A DNA stretch of 64,000 nucleotides, taken from assembly GCF_021134715.1 (NCBI RefSeq), contig NC_060028.1:2626501-2690500 (forward strand), read 5' to 3'. The notes below the pieces were generated by a model. The model worked only from the letters and a program-made list of their open reading frames with translations. It had not been told where the DNA came from and made no database searches. Position 1 is the first letter of the stretch. The number at the start of each line of letters is the position of its first letter. Source of the stretch: Daphnia pulex. Its lineage: Eukaryota; Arthropoda; Branchiopoda; Diplostraca; Daphniidae. This document shows, one piece after another, positions 23,426 through 35,004 of this stretch. Made by a program: the position numbers and the translations under genes.

Positions 23426-26400
23426 ATGGACAGAGGCTCGCAAGTCCTGGAGGAAGAAGCTATCGACGAGGCCATCTCAAGACTAGCAGCCTTAAAGTCA
23501 AGAAGATCGACGTTGCGTCGCCAGATCACGATGACCAACAGACAGATCGAGTCTTTGATCAGCGTAAGGGGTTCAAGAAGAGCCTTGCGTGGATATCTAC
23601 GACACGTGGAAGAGTTGCTGCTGGAGAGTACAACGCTGCATTCCGAGATATTATCGGTCGAAGACAACGACGCGGAGGCCGAAAGACAAGATTCTAATCA
23701 TTTAGGCTACATCACACGTTCGAATGAGCTGGCCGTTGCTGCGCAAGTCTATTTGAACAGTCGAGATGGAGACGCCGAGTCGGTCATCGGACAAAACATC
23801 ATCCCGAACCCAGCGCCTGTAATACCAGCGCCTGTAATCGACCCAGTGGAAGCACAGAGAAGAGAACGTGCTCATCAGGAAGAGGTCGCCAACGCATTGA
23901 TGAGAGCAGAACAAGCTCGTGAACGAATGGATAGGGCTTGGGAGGAAGCGGATGAAGCTCAAAATGCTCTCAGGTCTCTGGGAATAGAGAATCCAAGAAG
24001 GAATCAGCTGCCCGAAGAGGACCGGTTTACGTCAGTTAGTCAACGCCCTATTACTCCAGCTGAAGATGGATTGGAGCAGCAACGCCGGATTAACATCAAC
24101 AACAATCAAGAGAATCCTGACACCTGGATCGACCTATACAGTGCGGGCCTGCTTCCACCCGTCGTTGCCACTCATAACACGCGTTCATCAGTGTCGGCCG
24201 AGCTAGAGTCTTTCGAAGGAAAAGCACTCAAACGGTTCTCTTGGATTGATCTATTCAGAGCACTAGTACATGACACTCCTAAGTCAGCTGGTGAGAAGTT
24301 GGCGCTTCTGAAGAGATACTTACGCGGAGATTGTTTGGATTTAGTCTACGGTCTTGGAGGTGGTGAACCAGCGTACATTGAAGCTCTTGTTCGTCTGAAG
24401 CAGACTTGCGGACGACGTGACGTCATGAGAGCAGCCCATCATCAAGCCATCGGGAAACTCGAACCAAAGCAGGACCCGGGATCGTTCAAGCGGTTTGTGG
24501 AGAGGATCCGCACTCATCTATTCGACCTCAGCAGGATCGGGGAGACCGGCACAGCGGATCTGATCGAGAAAATTTGCTTGAAGCTTCAGTTGCACGATCG
24601 ATTGGCCTGGAATGAAGGGAGACGAGGACGGATTGAAGATCGGAGCCTGAATGGTTTCGGTATTTGGCTGTGTTCTCGCGCCTCCGCGTATCAAAACGCG
24701 TTCAGCATAGCTGCAGACCAGGTCAATCCAAACTCGAGCAAGCTATCCAATCAGAAACGTCAAGCCCGGACAAATCAAAGTTCGACCAAGTCATTTGACG
24801 GGCAGAAAAAGGAGTTTAGTCGTTTTAACGGTAAACCGTTCTGTTTCAAGTGTGAGAAGGAGCATCGATTGGTTGAGTGTGAAGATTTTAAATCGCTTTC
24901 CGTCGGGGAGCGTCTTACATTTTGCATGCGTCGACGTCTTTGCTTCTACTGCTTTTCAACCAAGCATTCAGTTCGTGAGTGCGACAGACGGAAGATATGC
25001 AAGAATGCCGGTTGCGGTTTTTATCATTATCAGTTGCTGCATTTTTCCACCAAGAAAAGTTTGCCGTCGGAAAAGGGGAGTGAAGAGAAAGCAAGACCTA
25101 CGACAGCGAGGACTGGTGCGCCCCAACGCGTAGCCATGGGTATGCTGCGACTACCAGTAATGGCTGAAGATGGCAGTTGGGTTTTAGCCAATATTTTTAT
25201 CGGCGAAGGAAGCGACACGACTTTAATGCGTAGTGCATTCGCCAAGGTGCTGAAGCTTCGTGGGCCACCTCAGTTTCTAACCGCGGACGGAGCCGGTGGA
25301 GTAATCACTCGTCATCGTTCGAGTAGGATCCAGTTTCGAGTTCAAGCTGCTGATGGAGATATCCTGTCTCTGGAAGGATCCACTATGAAGAAGGTGGCTA
25401 GTCCAACACCGGTGACGGACTGGAATAAAGAAAAGGTCCAATGGCCTCACCTGGTGAGTCTCCCGCTCGGAGAGACAGGAGGAGGAGTTGACATTTTAGT
25501 TGGATTAGATCATGCCCATCTAGTAGCGGTCATTGAATCAAGAGTCGGATTGGAGAAAGAATCTATCGCCTCCAAGACGGCGTTCGGGTGGATCGTTCGA
25601 GGCGTTGTTGAAGGTCGAGTAAACGTTACATCCGTTCGGAGCTGCAAGATATCCGGAAGCGCCTCGTTAGCCAATCTCGCCACGGAAATGCGTCGGTTTT
25701 GTGATACTGAGGACTATGGAACCGAACATCAGATTGGGTGTGTCTCACCTGAGAATAAGCGAGCTCTCAAGATCGTCCAGGAGAAGACGAAACGATTGGA
25801 GGTTGGTTACGAGGTACCAATCATCTGGCGTGAAGAAGAGCCCAACTTGGACAGCAATCGTCCGATGGCGGAGAATAGATTCCGGAGCTTGCTGAACCGT
25901 TTCAGACGTCAACCGGAGTTCGAGAGGGACTATCGAGCGGCCGTTCAGAAATACCTAGATCAAGGTTATGCATCCCGCGTTCCAGATCCGGCCAGCGCTC
26001 TATACTTTTTAGCACATCATGGAGTATATAAAGGGACGAAACTACGAGTAGTTTACGACGCCGCCGCCGCCTTCAAAGGAAAATGTCTGAACGACGCCAT
26101 CATCTTTGGTCCCGCCTTGCAGCCATCATTGGCTGCGGTTATCATCCGTTTCCGTGAAGGAGAGATTGCCTGGGCCTCAGATATTGAGGCTATGTTCAGC
26201 CGTTTACGTCTTTCCAGTGAAGATCGTAACTACTTCTGCTTTTTATGGCAGGAGAAGGACGCTGCCGAGCTAATTGTTTGTCGAATGGATCGACTCCCAT
26301 TCGGAGTCAACTGTTCACCGTTTGTAGCTATCTACACCGTCCGTCGCATTTTAGAAGACGCCGGAGTGCCAGAAAGTGTGATTCAGGCCGCCAAGGAAAG

Positions 26401-28957
26401 AATGTAGGTCGACGACTATTTGGGTTCCACTCCATCAGTAAAGTAAGCAGTTGAAGAAGCCGTTACCGTCAAGGATGCATTGGCCAACTCGGACCTTAAC
26501 CTCCAAAGCTGGATTTCAAATTCCATTGACTTCCTGCGAGCAGTGTCAAGAACGGAGCCGGAAACTGATTCAATCTCTGCTCATCCGCTCATGGGTGAGA
26601 ACACAGAAAAGGTGCTCGGAATCGTCTGGGATCCAAAGGCTGATCTGCTGGGATTCAAGGTGGACAAAATGCTCGATTCTTCCTTTTCAAGAGTTGATTT
26701 GGTCAGCAAAGTGGCCAGCGTCTTCGATCCGTTGGGTACAGCATCGCCCTTTATCGTCAAGGCTAAGATCCGTTTGAGAATTTTGGGTCTCAATGGGCTC
26801 GGATGGACGGATATAATTACTGGTGACGACGAAATTTGGTGGAGAAAATGGTTTCTCTCTTTAGAACAGCTCAACACGATGAAAATGCCACGATGTCTGT
26901 TTCCCGATCGAGCCCAGATCTCCACGGTTGATCTTCACGCCTTTGGAGACGCTCCGGAAGAAGCCTATGCTGCCGTTATCTACCTTCGCTTTGTCTACTC
27001 ATATGGCAGGATACTGGTACGTCAAGTCAAGGCAGCGAATAAGATCGCCCCGAAGAAAACAATTTCAGTGCCCAAGCTGGAATTGAATGCTGCGTTACTA
27101 GGTGCTCGTCTTCTTCGAACGGTTCATTCCATCCTCGAGCCAATGATTCAACGGCGTTTTCTCTGGAAGGATAGCAGTACGGTCCGGAATTGGATCCGGG
27201 CGACCGCGGCTTACTACCAAGTCTTCGTGAGCAATCGCGTCGGAGAAATTCAGACCATCACGGAGCCAGAAGAGTGGCGCTTTATTCCAGGAGTATTAAA
27301 CCCAGCCGATCTCGCCACCCGTTCATCGATTGATGAACAGCCAATTCCGTCCATGTGGTTGGACGGACCAGAATTCTTACTTCAATCGGAAGATAGCTGG
27401 CCAGTGGATCTCCCATGGATGGCCGTAACTGAAGAAATGCGCTCGAGCCGTTCATATTCTGCCGCCGTGAAGAAGGATACTGGTCATTGGAAGGAGATTC
27501 AAATAGGACCCGGCGACATTCCAGCCCTATCCAAGCTGGACGAGAAATATCAAGAGCTGGTCAAGGCGTGTCAGTCGGAGGTGTACGAAAAGGAGTTGCA
27601 TCGTCTCAAGAAGGGCAAACCGCTCCATTCTACTTCGAGTCTGTTGGCCTTGGCTCCTGTGCTCGGTCCAGATGGCGTGTTACGGCTTGGAGGACGGGCT
27701 GGACGCGCAAAACTACCATACGACCAGTTACATCCACCTCTGCTTCCCGGGAGTCATCCATTCACCGAGAAAATCATCATCGCCTTTCATGAACATCTTA
27801 AGCATGTTGGTACGGACTTCCTACTGTCTTATATTCGCCAGAATTTTTGGATAACGAGCGGGCGAGAAGCAATAAAACGGATCTGACGGAATTGCGTTAT
27901 TTGTCGAAGAAACCGAGCGGAACCTGGCGAGCAGTTGATGGGAGATCTCCCCGATTCGCGATTGGACTCCGGTTCTCTTCCCTTTACACGGACCGCCATC
28001 GATTTGTTCGGCCCATTTGAAGTCGGTCTCATTCGGAATCGCACGGCCAAACGATGGGGCGTGCTATTTACGTGTATGGTCACCCGAGCAGTTTTTCTGG
28101 AGCTCGTCCCATCTCTTTCGACGTCAGACTTCCTTCTAGCATTGAGAAAGTTCATTTCTTTGTATCGAAAGCCGGAAGTCATACTTTCCGACAATGGAAC
28201 CAACTTTGTCGGTGCTGAACGAGTGTTACGAGAAGCAGTGGAGAAAATGTATGCAGATGAAGCTATTCCGAAATTCCTGAAAGAAGTCAACATCATATGG
28301 ACCTTCCAGCCAGTCTGGACCCCACATTTTGGTGGCACGCATGAATCGCTGGTCCGATCCACCAAACGAGCCCTGTACAACGCCTTAGAGCAAGAAGGGG
28401 ACAAATTTCGTTACCCAACAGAAGACTTGTTCCGCACATTGCTGTATGAAGTAGCTGGACTTCTAAACACCCGGCCGTTGACCTACGCTAGTTCGGATCC
28501 GGAGGATTTTCGTCCGCTCACTCCGAACGATTTCCTAAATCGACCGCCGACGTCATATCCGCCTGCTGGATCCTTCGATGATGCTTCGCCTCAAGAGCAC
28601 TATCGCTACCTGAAGCGGGTGCTAAATTTGTTTTGGAGCATGTGGAAAACTACGTATTTGCAGTCGTTAGCTGCAAGAAAGAAGTGGAATATCAAGCGCC
28701 CAAATCTGGAAGTGGGCGACGTCGTATTGGAGATCAACAAGAACTTCTGGCGTGGAGAGTGGAGTATTGGACACGTCGCCAAGGTATTCCCAGGCACAGA
28801 TGGATGTGTTCGAGCTGTCGATATTCAACTTCCAACCGGAATCTTTCGCCGAGGAATAACTGAACTTTGCCTACTAGAATCCAGCTCGTCGGTCCAACCG
28901 GACTCGGGGGAGAATGAATCGGCGAAATCTGTATTATTACAATATGACAACGTTTAA
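23426..28957 (+). pseudogene. BEL/Pao gag-pol polyprotein frame with three in-frame stops
   Basis: One reading frame of 1,844 codons runs from ATG 23426 into the 3' LTR without a frameshift. Stops interrupt it at 26405 (TAG), 26444 (TAA) and 27884 (TGA). Order: gag-like coiled region (1-430), zinc fingers starting CFKCEKEH (about 472), aspartic protease (about 560-720), reverse transcriptase (about 800-1050; DIEAMF and PFGVNCSPF seen), RNase H (about 1170-1300; WKDSS, NPADLATR), integrase with zinc-binding and DD-E core (IDLFGPF, SDNGTNF, HFGGTHESLV), and DUF5641 (RGEWSIGHVAKVFPG). In the protease, residue 593, where the family has the catalytic Asp before E-G-S, is Gly. The first stop sits at the Tyr position of the YVDD-type RT box. 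The second stop lies 13 codons further on. The third falls between the integrase zinc-binding His and Cys pairs. Confidence 0.93.
28906..28914 (+). other. Polypurine tract
   Basis: GGGGGAGAA directly precedes the 3' LTR, as required for plus-strand priming. It lies inside the coding frame, which ends 43 bp inside the LTR. Confidence 0.8.
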
Positions 28958-29589
28958 TTATAATTTACGACTCTCTTTATCTCTCCTCCCTTCTTCTTCT
29001 TCTCGCTGTCAGTTCCCTCGCCATTTTATCGTCTGCTGAAGCGTGATTTGCATGAGCAGCGTGTAGTTTCTGTTCTCTGACAGATTTGCTTATTCCCATT
29101 CTTGTGGTCAGTTACGATAATTTAGTGATATTTCCGTCATTTGTATCAGGTACAATAATTCCTTGTTCGTTATGTGTGCCTGAATCTAAAACATCATTTA
29201 TTTATTCAGTTGAAGTCCTTCGTGACATGATTTGATTGTGAGGCATTGTAACTGTAAGGCATCGTGATTCATGCTCTTTCCTTCAAGTCATTGGTAACTT
29301 TCCCTTCTTGTCATAACCTACACCTCTTTCTAATTTAATGTTTTCCCTCATACCAGGTGGGTTGTCATCTTGTACGAGTGATTATCACCCTCTATTCTTT
29401 GTACATGAGTATCCTGTTATTCCCAGGTATTACGCCTCATAATTTATTTCCCTTTCGCTAAACTAAACTATTCAATTATTAGGAACCAAAATATACACAA
29501 GTCCATTACTGACTTTCTAGTCGTTACAGTCAGCTGCTTACAACAGCTGATGCACCCACTCATTTCCAGGTTCTCGTCTAGTGAGAACA
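28915..29589 (+). repeat. 3' LTR of BEL/Pao element
   Basis: 675 bp, same termini as the 5' LTR. Nine differences were counted by eye, all substitutions. Target duplication GGCCA follows at 29590-29594. Confidence 0.95.
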
Positions 29590-29594
29590 GGCCA

Positions 29595-30085
29595 GAAGCC
29601 CTGGCGACCAATCTGCTGAGTTGAACGAACTGTGGATACCTGTGGGATACCACTGTTTTCATAGCCCAGAATAACTTGGCCTTAGTAACGCGTCAGTGAT
29701 GATAAAGGGAAAAAGACGTTCTTTGGTTAATAGTTTATTACCATTTTCATTGATTCGCGAAGGAGATGAAACTTCGCTTCGTTGGCCATCAAGCGTAATA
29801 ATAGCTGTTGTTGACGGAACTTCGGTATCCTCTTGCTGAATTAAAAACACATTGGAAATTGGCGTTTTCATTTTGAGAAGAATTTGAGAGAATTTGAGCT
29901 TTTTTCTCTGAAGCTCTATTACGTTCTTGTGTTTTTGTTATTCTCGTGGCTTACCAAGGCACCTCTGCCGATGTTGCTCAGACTAAATGTTGTGTTGCAT
30001 GGATGACAACAAGCATTGTTGGAGTTCTTCGGTTCTTCTCTTACCCATGAAGATTTTAAGGCCAGTTCTTTTGAAAAAAAGTTTT
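29595..30085 (-). pseudogene. hAT-like transposase, N-terminal part with BED-like zinc finger
   Basis: Minus-strand frames read a finger-like segment SSWVREEPKNSNNACCHPC then FSLSNIGRGALVSH (30085-29940). The last His expected in the finger appears as Asn. A second frame from ATG 29871 includes STTAIITLDGQRSEVSSP. Near 29662 MKTVVSHRYPQFVQLSRLV matches the motif that in this family precedes the segment found at 22590. The frame crosses the BEL/Pao target site without a shift if one GGCCA copy is counted. Frame changes between the pieces show decay. Confidence 0.55.
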
Positions 30086-30099
30086 TTTTTCTGGTTTTT

Positions 30100-32193
30100 T
30101 TTTTTGTTAAAATGGCTTTACTATTTAAATAAAAACTTATTATTTTTGCTTCCGTCTGACTTGCACAAATTAAACAAAAGACACCTGCCCTGATACCCCT
30201 AAAAATATACATTTCCTGTGAAAGCAAAAGTAAACTAATAGTGTACTGGCTCATAGTTATATATGCTAAGATTAAGTTGAGTCCTAACATACATACATGA
30301 TAATCAGAATAATATAACTTACATTCTCTCCTTTATACTAGGCTACTGCTCAGAGTTTTACATTTCTATTTCTTAGTTAACCGTGGTTTGAGTGGATTAA
30401 CCTGTATAAAATATTGAAATCAGGGAAAAACTTAATGAGCATTCAGGTAATCCTATAATGAATTTTGTTAAGTCTTTTTATTAGTAAGTTTTGAATCTAG
30501 ACAAGTAATCACAAATTATAAGTTATCAATATGTTTGAAGTTTAAACAAAAATTTTATGACAAGTCCTGAGAAAATCGGGACTAAAAATCGTGAAAAATA
30601 GGATTGCCATGGAAGGGACAAGGAAAGAGGAAGTAAAGGGATCAGAGTGATTGTCTGCATGTTGGCCAGCATTATTTTTTGCATTTTCCCATCGGAATTC
30701 CACTACTAAGGTATTTTTTCCCTTCACAATTTATAAAAAGCATCCATTTCTGACATGAAACCCTCCTCGTGGACATCTTTGTACTCATCACGTACGGAGA
30801 TAAGCACAGGAGAAGATCACATATCTTCAAAAAATAGAAAAAATCCAGTATTTTTTCTTAAAATTTTTCATTTCATATCTTTCATCTGCTCTTGATGAAA
30901 TTTTATCAAATCCCTTACTATGGTCCGAAGAGGAATTTTGAAGGTACACCGAAAAGATTATATCACAGTCGACATGGAAGGAAAGGGGAAAACATGGGGC
31001 CTCGTGGTATGGCCCAGGTAAACCCCCTTTTCACTGACCCCTCTCCCGCTCATTGGCACACCCAAAACCCTATATTAAAAATAATCAGCGTGAAAATATC
31101 TAAAACCCGTTATAAATCATTTTTCGTTATTACAAAACCTGTCTTGCTAGGGAAGAGCCAAATGCTTTTATTTTCACCACTAGAAAATAAAGGTCAAAAA
31201 TTACTAAAACATGAAAGTTTTTAAGAATTTTCTCGATTGTATTGGAATTCGAGAAGTATTGGAAAACGGCAAAAACGGTTTGAAATGTTGGGCTATTTCA
31301 TCATTTTTGTATAATTTACAATAATGCAGTGTTGTATTTGACTAGAAAACTGAACGTTAAAAAAATTAAAAAAAAATATACTCGCATGTCATCTTTGGTA
31401 AAAAAATTTAAATCTGGTATAGAATCTTGTCAACAACTTTTTAAAACGTTGTTTTACTCGCGATACGTGACAGCCAGACGTGTGCATTTTATCTCGTGGT
31501 TAACCGGTTAAATGATAAATTTTCAAAAATCGTAAAATGGTAACCACGTTTGATGAGCGGTTTAACCGGTTAACCAATAACCAACTGGTTAATCATTGCC
31601 GTCGTCGATCGGCGATGAAGATAAATATAAATATTGGTAATCTATATTTTTATGTATCAGTTGTCGAGCTGCCCTTAATTGTATCGGAATACCACAATTA
31701 AATGAAACTTGATAAAATTTTCAATATCATTTCGGAAATTAAATGAAAAATTTAATCTATTGAAAGTAGATGTTTGAACCCGGAATGTCAATAAACTAAA
31801 ATTTGACAATCTTTATATATGCTTCAAATTCAAATTATAACTTGCAATCCTGTATATTTCGTCTGCAAACTTAAACTCAATTTGGTTTTTGTGAATGGTC
31901 GAGAAAAGAGCTCACAGATCTTGACTTAAAATTATCTTTAGTAATAAGTCTCATATATACTTTTTTTCATAACAAGGAACAAAGAAGATCAATCCGAATT
32001 TCTAAGAAGTTTTTGTTTTGATAAAATCTCGGTTAAGGAGCCAATTAGTTTGTTACAGTTAAATAGTTAGTTTTTAAATACTTAATGGGATAACAGAATA
32101 TATGAAGGAAAAATATATTTCACCGTGGATTCACGGCATTCTTGTGTCAAATAGTGTTATTACGCCGCGGAATTTTATACCTTTCGTTAACAA
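30100..32193. other. No gene recognised
   Basis: AT-rich, with short ORFs lacking motifs. A paired run of TTAACCGGTTAA-like words lies at about 31500-31590 (TTAACCGGTTAA three times). A palindrome CCGTGGATTCACGG is at 32123-32136. Confidence 0.4.
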
Positions 32194-34237
32194 GTAACGA
32201 AGGCCTGATTATAACTCTCGTGGGGTTAATGGCGATTGGCGTCAATAAATTGTTTAGTTAGTTCATTTTTTGTTTGTACATTTTCTTAAAAAATAATTTG
32301 ATAGATTTTTTAAAAGAACTTTCACAACAAATTTAAGTGCAAGACTAGTTTTCTACGGTTTGTCAAAGCAAATGGCTGTTAGTTGGCTCAATCTCAATAA
32401 TTGGCAAAGGAAATGTTTATTACTTTGATCGTTTTCAGGAATTTGTGTTTATGTTTAAGTTTGTTGCTAGAGTACCGTAGACTATTATAGTAGACTAAAT
32501 TATTCAAATAATAAATGATTATTTGAATAATTCGAAATAAAAGAATGTTATGTTACCATGTCATATATCCTTTTACACAAAGGTTGTTAGTATAACGTAA
32601 CAAAATGAATTGTTACGCATCCACTTTGAGACGATGACATATGTGAAGGGGGTTCTCCTCACCGTATACGTTCATGACCGCATGGCACATGCCGTTTTCT
32701 TCACGAGAGGTGATACAAAAAGATGTACTTACATATTTTGTAAGGAACGTGAAAAGATTCTGTTTGTTAAATTTGTCAGAATATTTTCTGACAATGACAA
32801 CCTAACCAAAGAAATCAACATTTAAATTAAAACTTTTAATAATAAAAAAACATTTAGTTAATGAACTTACGTTTGCTAACCGCCAAATTGCTGATTGTGG
32901 AACACGATTCGGAATTGGTCCGATGATTGTACGGATTTTGTCCCGAGCCGAAATAAAGCCCAAAGCTTCCAGCTTTGCAATAATCCGAGACAAGTATTTG
33001 GAGGCGATCCTCTTCGGACAACTTAAAAAAACGTAACAACAGCCTCGGTCGCTTCATCTTGGACTCGTCCATTTGAATCATCCAAAACCACCAACAGTCC
33101 TGGGATTTCTTGTGTATGGAAATTTTTTTGTAGAATTGGAGCAAAGTCTATCGACATTTGGTACAGAACGGCGTAATAGCATGTTTCGACAGTAGAGCGC
33201 CGTGGATTCCACGGTGAAATAGTCGCGACCATATATGAATGTATTTGGAACTTCGTCTACAAAAAATGTTTTAAGGGAAAATAACTTTGTTTCTTTTTTT
33301 TATAAATTTCCTGTGTTACATTTTTCAGTCGTTTTTTGTGATCCAACCATCTCTCCTTATGTGCTTGTCTCCTCAGCTGCTTTCTGTTTGGTCCTCCTTA
33401 TGCTGTGTGTCTTCACTTCCCTCAAGTCCTTTTGTTAGTTTTTCTCAACCTTGTCGTCTCCTTGCTCATCCTTATCATGCTCATCCTTTCCCCATTACCT
33501 TCGAACCTGCCATATCCTCCTATAATAATTTCACCTGTTCGTTGGCTCCCTCAGTCACTGTCTCTTCATTCTTCATTAGATTTTTCGTACTCATCTCTGT
33601 AGACACATTCTGATGAAAACTCATAATCTAAAGAAATTTTTGAAAAGAAATTTATGTTTGTACTAATAACTGTTTTTCTTTTACCCAATTAAAAAATGTT
33701 GTGGTAAAATCAAGATTTTTCCTATACTAATATCATTGATATAAGTTCGAAATTTATTTAAGTTAAGTTCGATATCTCCGAATACTACTCTCTTTTTCTG
33801 GTGTGTAACATTTGTATTAGGGAGAGGGAAAATAAATACAAATAGTTGGGGAAAAAGAGGTAGAAAGCGAGATAGACAAGGCAGAGAGAAATTTTTGCAC
33901 AAAAAACAGAAAAATAAACATGGGTTTACACATCGGCAGTATTGAATAAAGTTCAAATTGAAAAGAGTTTGTTTATTTCGCAATATTGTAATTTCAATTT
34001 TTTTAAGAAGTTTGCCAACGTCGTCCACGCTGTAAGATTCATGTTAAAAAAACAAACTTATTCGACATTCTTTTTTAGAATTAAATATTGTGGCTCTTTC
34101 TTCGTCGTTTTTTGGTTTGGGAGAGAGGGCAGCCAAGCTACAGGCTTAGCGAACTCAAAAAATTCCAAACGAAAAGGAGCGAAATTTGATCGATCCTAGT
34201 TAGCTAAAACAAATGATCAAGACACATTGTAAATAAT
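32194..34237. repeat. About 2-kb repeat, copy 2 (partner of 19463-21443)
   Basis: Blocks 32194-32483 and 33173-34237 match copy 1. The stretch 32484-33172 has no counterpart there (copy 1 has only about 6 bp). Conversely copy 2 is continuous near 33925 where copy 1 carries 620 extra bases. A perfect palindrome CCGTGGATTCCACGG lies at 33200-33214, just after the junction. Confidence 0.75.
32865..33171 (-). pseudogene. Importin-5-like HEAT repeat fragment
   Basis: The minus strand reads YQMSIDFAPILQKNFHTQEI, PGLLVVLDDSNGRVQDEA, then VTFFKLSEEDRL. The importin-5/karyopherin-beta3 family has QMATDFAPGFQKKFHEKVI and G--RVQAHAAAA. A frameshift lies at a run of seven T near 33028. A GTAAGT donor ends the piece near 32867. 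Importin-5 carries ribosomal proteins and histones into the nucleus. About 100 of some 1,100 residues are present, exactly inside the stretch absent from repeat copy 1. Confidence 0.65.
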
Positions 34238-34257
34238 TAATTTTATTAATTAATTAA

Positions 34258-35004
34258 TTTGACGAACGAAACAACCCTTTAGTATTTCTGATCTCTAATG
34301 CATTAAACTAAAATATCCATTTATATCATACCTGTAAGTATAACTTCCTGCCTTTAATTACGGAAGAATACGTCTCCGGTTCTCTGACAGTATCCATTTG
34401 AACTCCTTTATTCTAGAACTTGGTGCTTTTGTTACTATGGTTCATATTCAGAGTAACAATAGTAGAAGATCGAAAATTTTGTTCATCAGCTGCTACTTAC
34501 AACAGGTTCGAGTCCACCAGGGTCTTGATCGTCGTCTGAAATTGATACTTTCAGTTTTGTTCTTTCCATCAATTCTTTACAAGTCACGGAATTGTTGTTG
34601 TGATACACATTAAGCAAGACCATTTCGAAGGTTCCCAAAGTGATAGTGTGTTGATTCTTCAAGTAGTTCAATTCAATGTCTCCCTCACTCATACTGTACA
34701 GCCATGTCCGTTTTCTCTTTAAACTCTTGACGATAAAATTCTTCAAAGCATTGAACTGTTTTTTCTAGTTCTTTGGGGATGGTAAACTCGGTAGGATTGC
34801 TGTGATTAAGATGCCAGGCGCTGGACTGCAAGACATACATCTCGACTTGAACTGTTTCTTGAATTTGCAGTTTGATCTTTTTTGCGAGATCTGATGACAA
34901 GGCCGTGTCCATGAACATGAGCTTAAGTTTCGTGGTGAACTCGGATCCGCATTTGTGTTGCAATCGGTTGGCCATGGCCTTTTCTGCGTCAATATTACTT
35001 TTAC
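34258..35004 (-). pseudogene. Cullin-2-like three-exon fragment, copy 2
   Basis: After an acceptor TTTAG an exon starts at 35004: NIDAEKAMANRLQHKCGSEF, then YVLQSSAWHLNHSNP and IPKELEKTVQCFEEFY. The cullin motif GRKLTW appears as RKRTWLYSMSEGDIELNYL in another frame, so a one-base shift lies near 34720. A GTAAGT donor ends this exon at 34501. The next segment reads STIVTLNMN and, after a TAG, VREPETYSSVIKGRKLYLQ with a donor at about 34333. These correspond to the cullin-2 stretch before the neddylation domain. Upstream exons and the neddylation domain are missing. Confidence 0.75.

Larger units (their letters stand above)
22593..29589 (+). mobile_element. BEL/Pao LTR retrotransposon, full length, non-autonomous by mutation
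   Basis: A 6,997-bp element with two 675-bp LTRs that start TG and end CA. Both sides are flanked by the 5-bp direct repeat GGCCA (22588-22592 and 29590-29594), the usual BEL/Pao duplication length. It has a primer-binding site 2 bp after the 5' LTR, one long gag-pol frame with BEL/Pao order (gag, zinc fingers, protease, reverse transcriptase, RNase H, integrase, DUF5641) and a polypurine tract abutting the 3' LTR. By eye the LTRs differ at 9 sites (about 98.7% identity), so the insertion is fairly recent. Three in-frame stops and one altered catalytic residue make it defective. Confidence 0.95.

Noticed and set aside
26405..27886. Programmed stop readthrough in gag-pol
   Set aside because: Three different stops inside reverse transcriptase and integrase are not at a gag/pol border, and the protease also lacks its Asp. 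Inactivation is simpler.
31500..31590. TTAACCGGTTAA repeats as a CRISPR-like or operator array
   Set aside because: Only three short palindromic words with unequal spacing in AT-rich eukaryotic DNA; no regular spacers.
19463..34237. The two 2-kb direct repeats as LTRs of a giant element
   Set aside because: Their edges lack TG/CA ends and a target duplication, there is no primer site beside them, and the interval holds unrelated nested elements.
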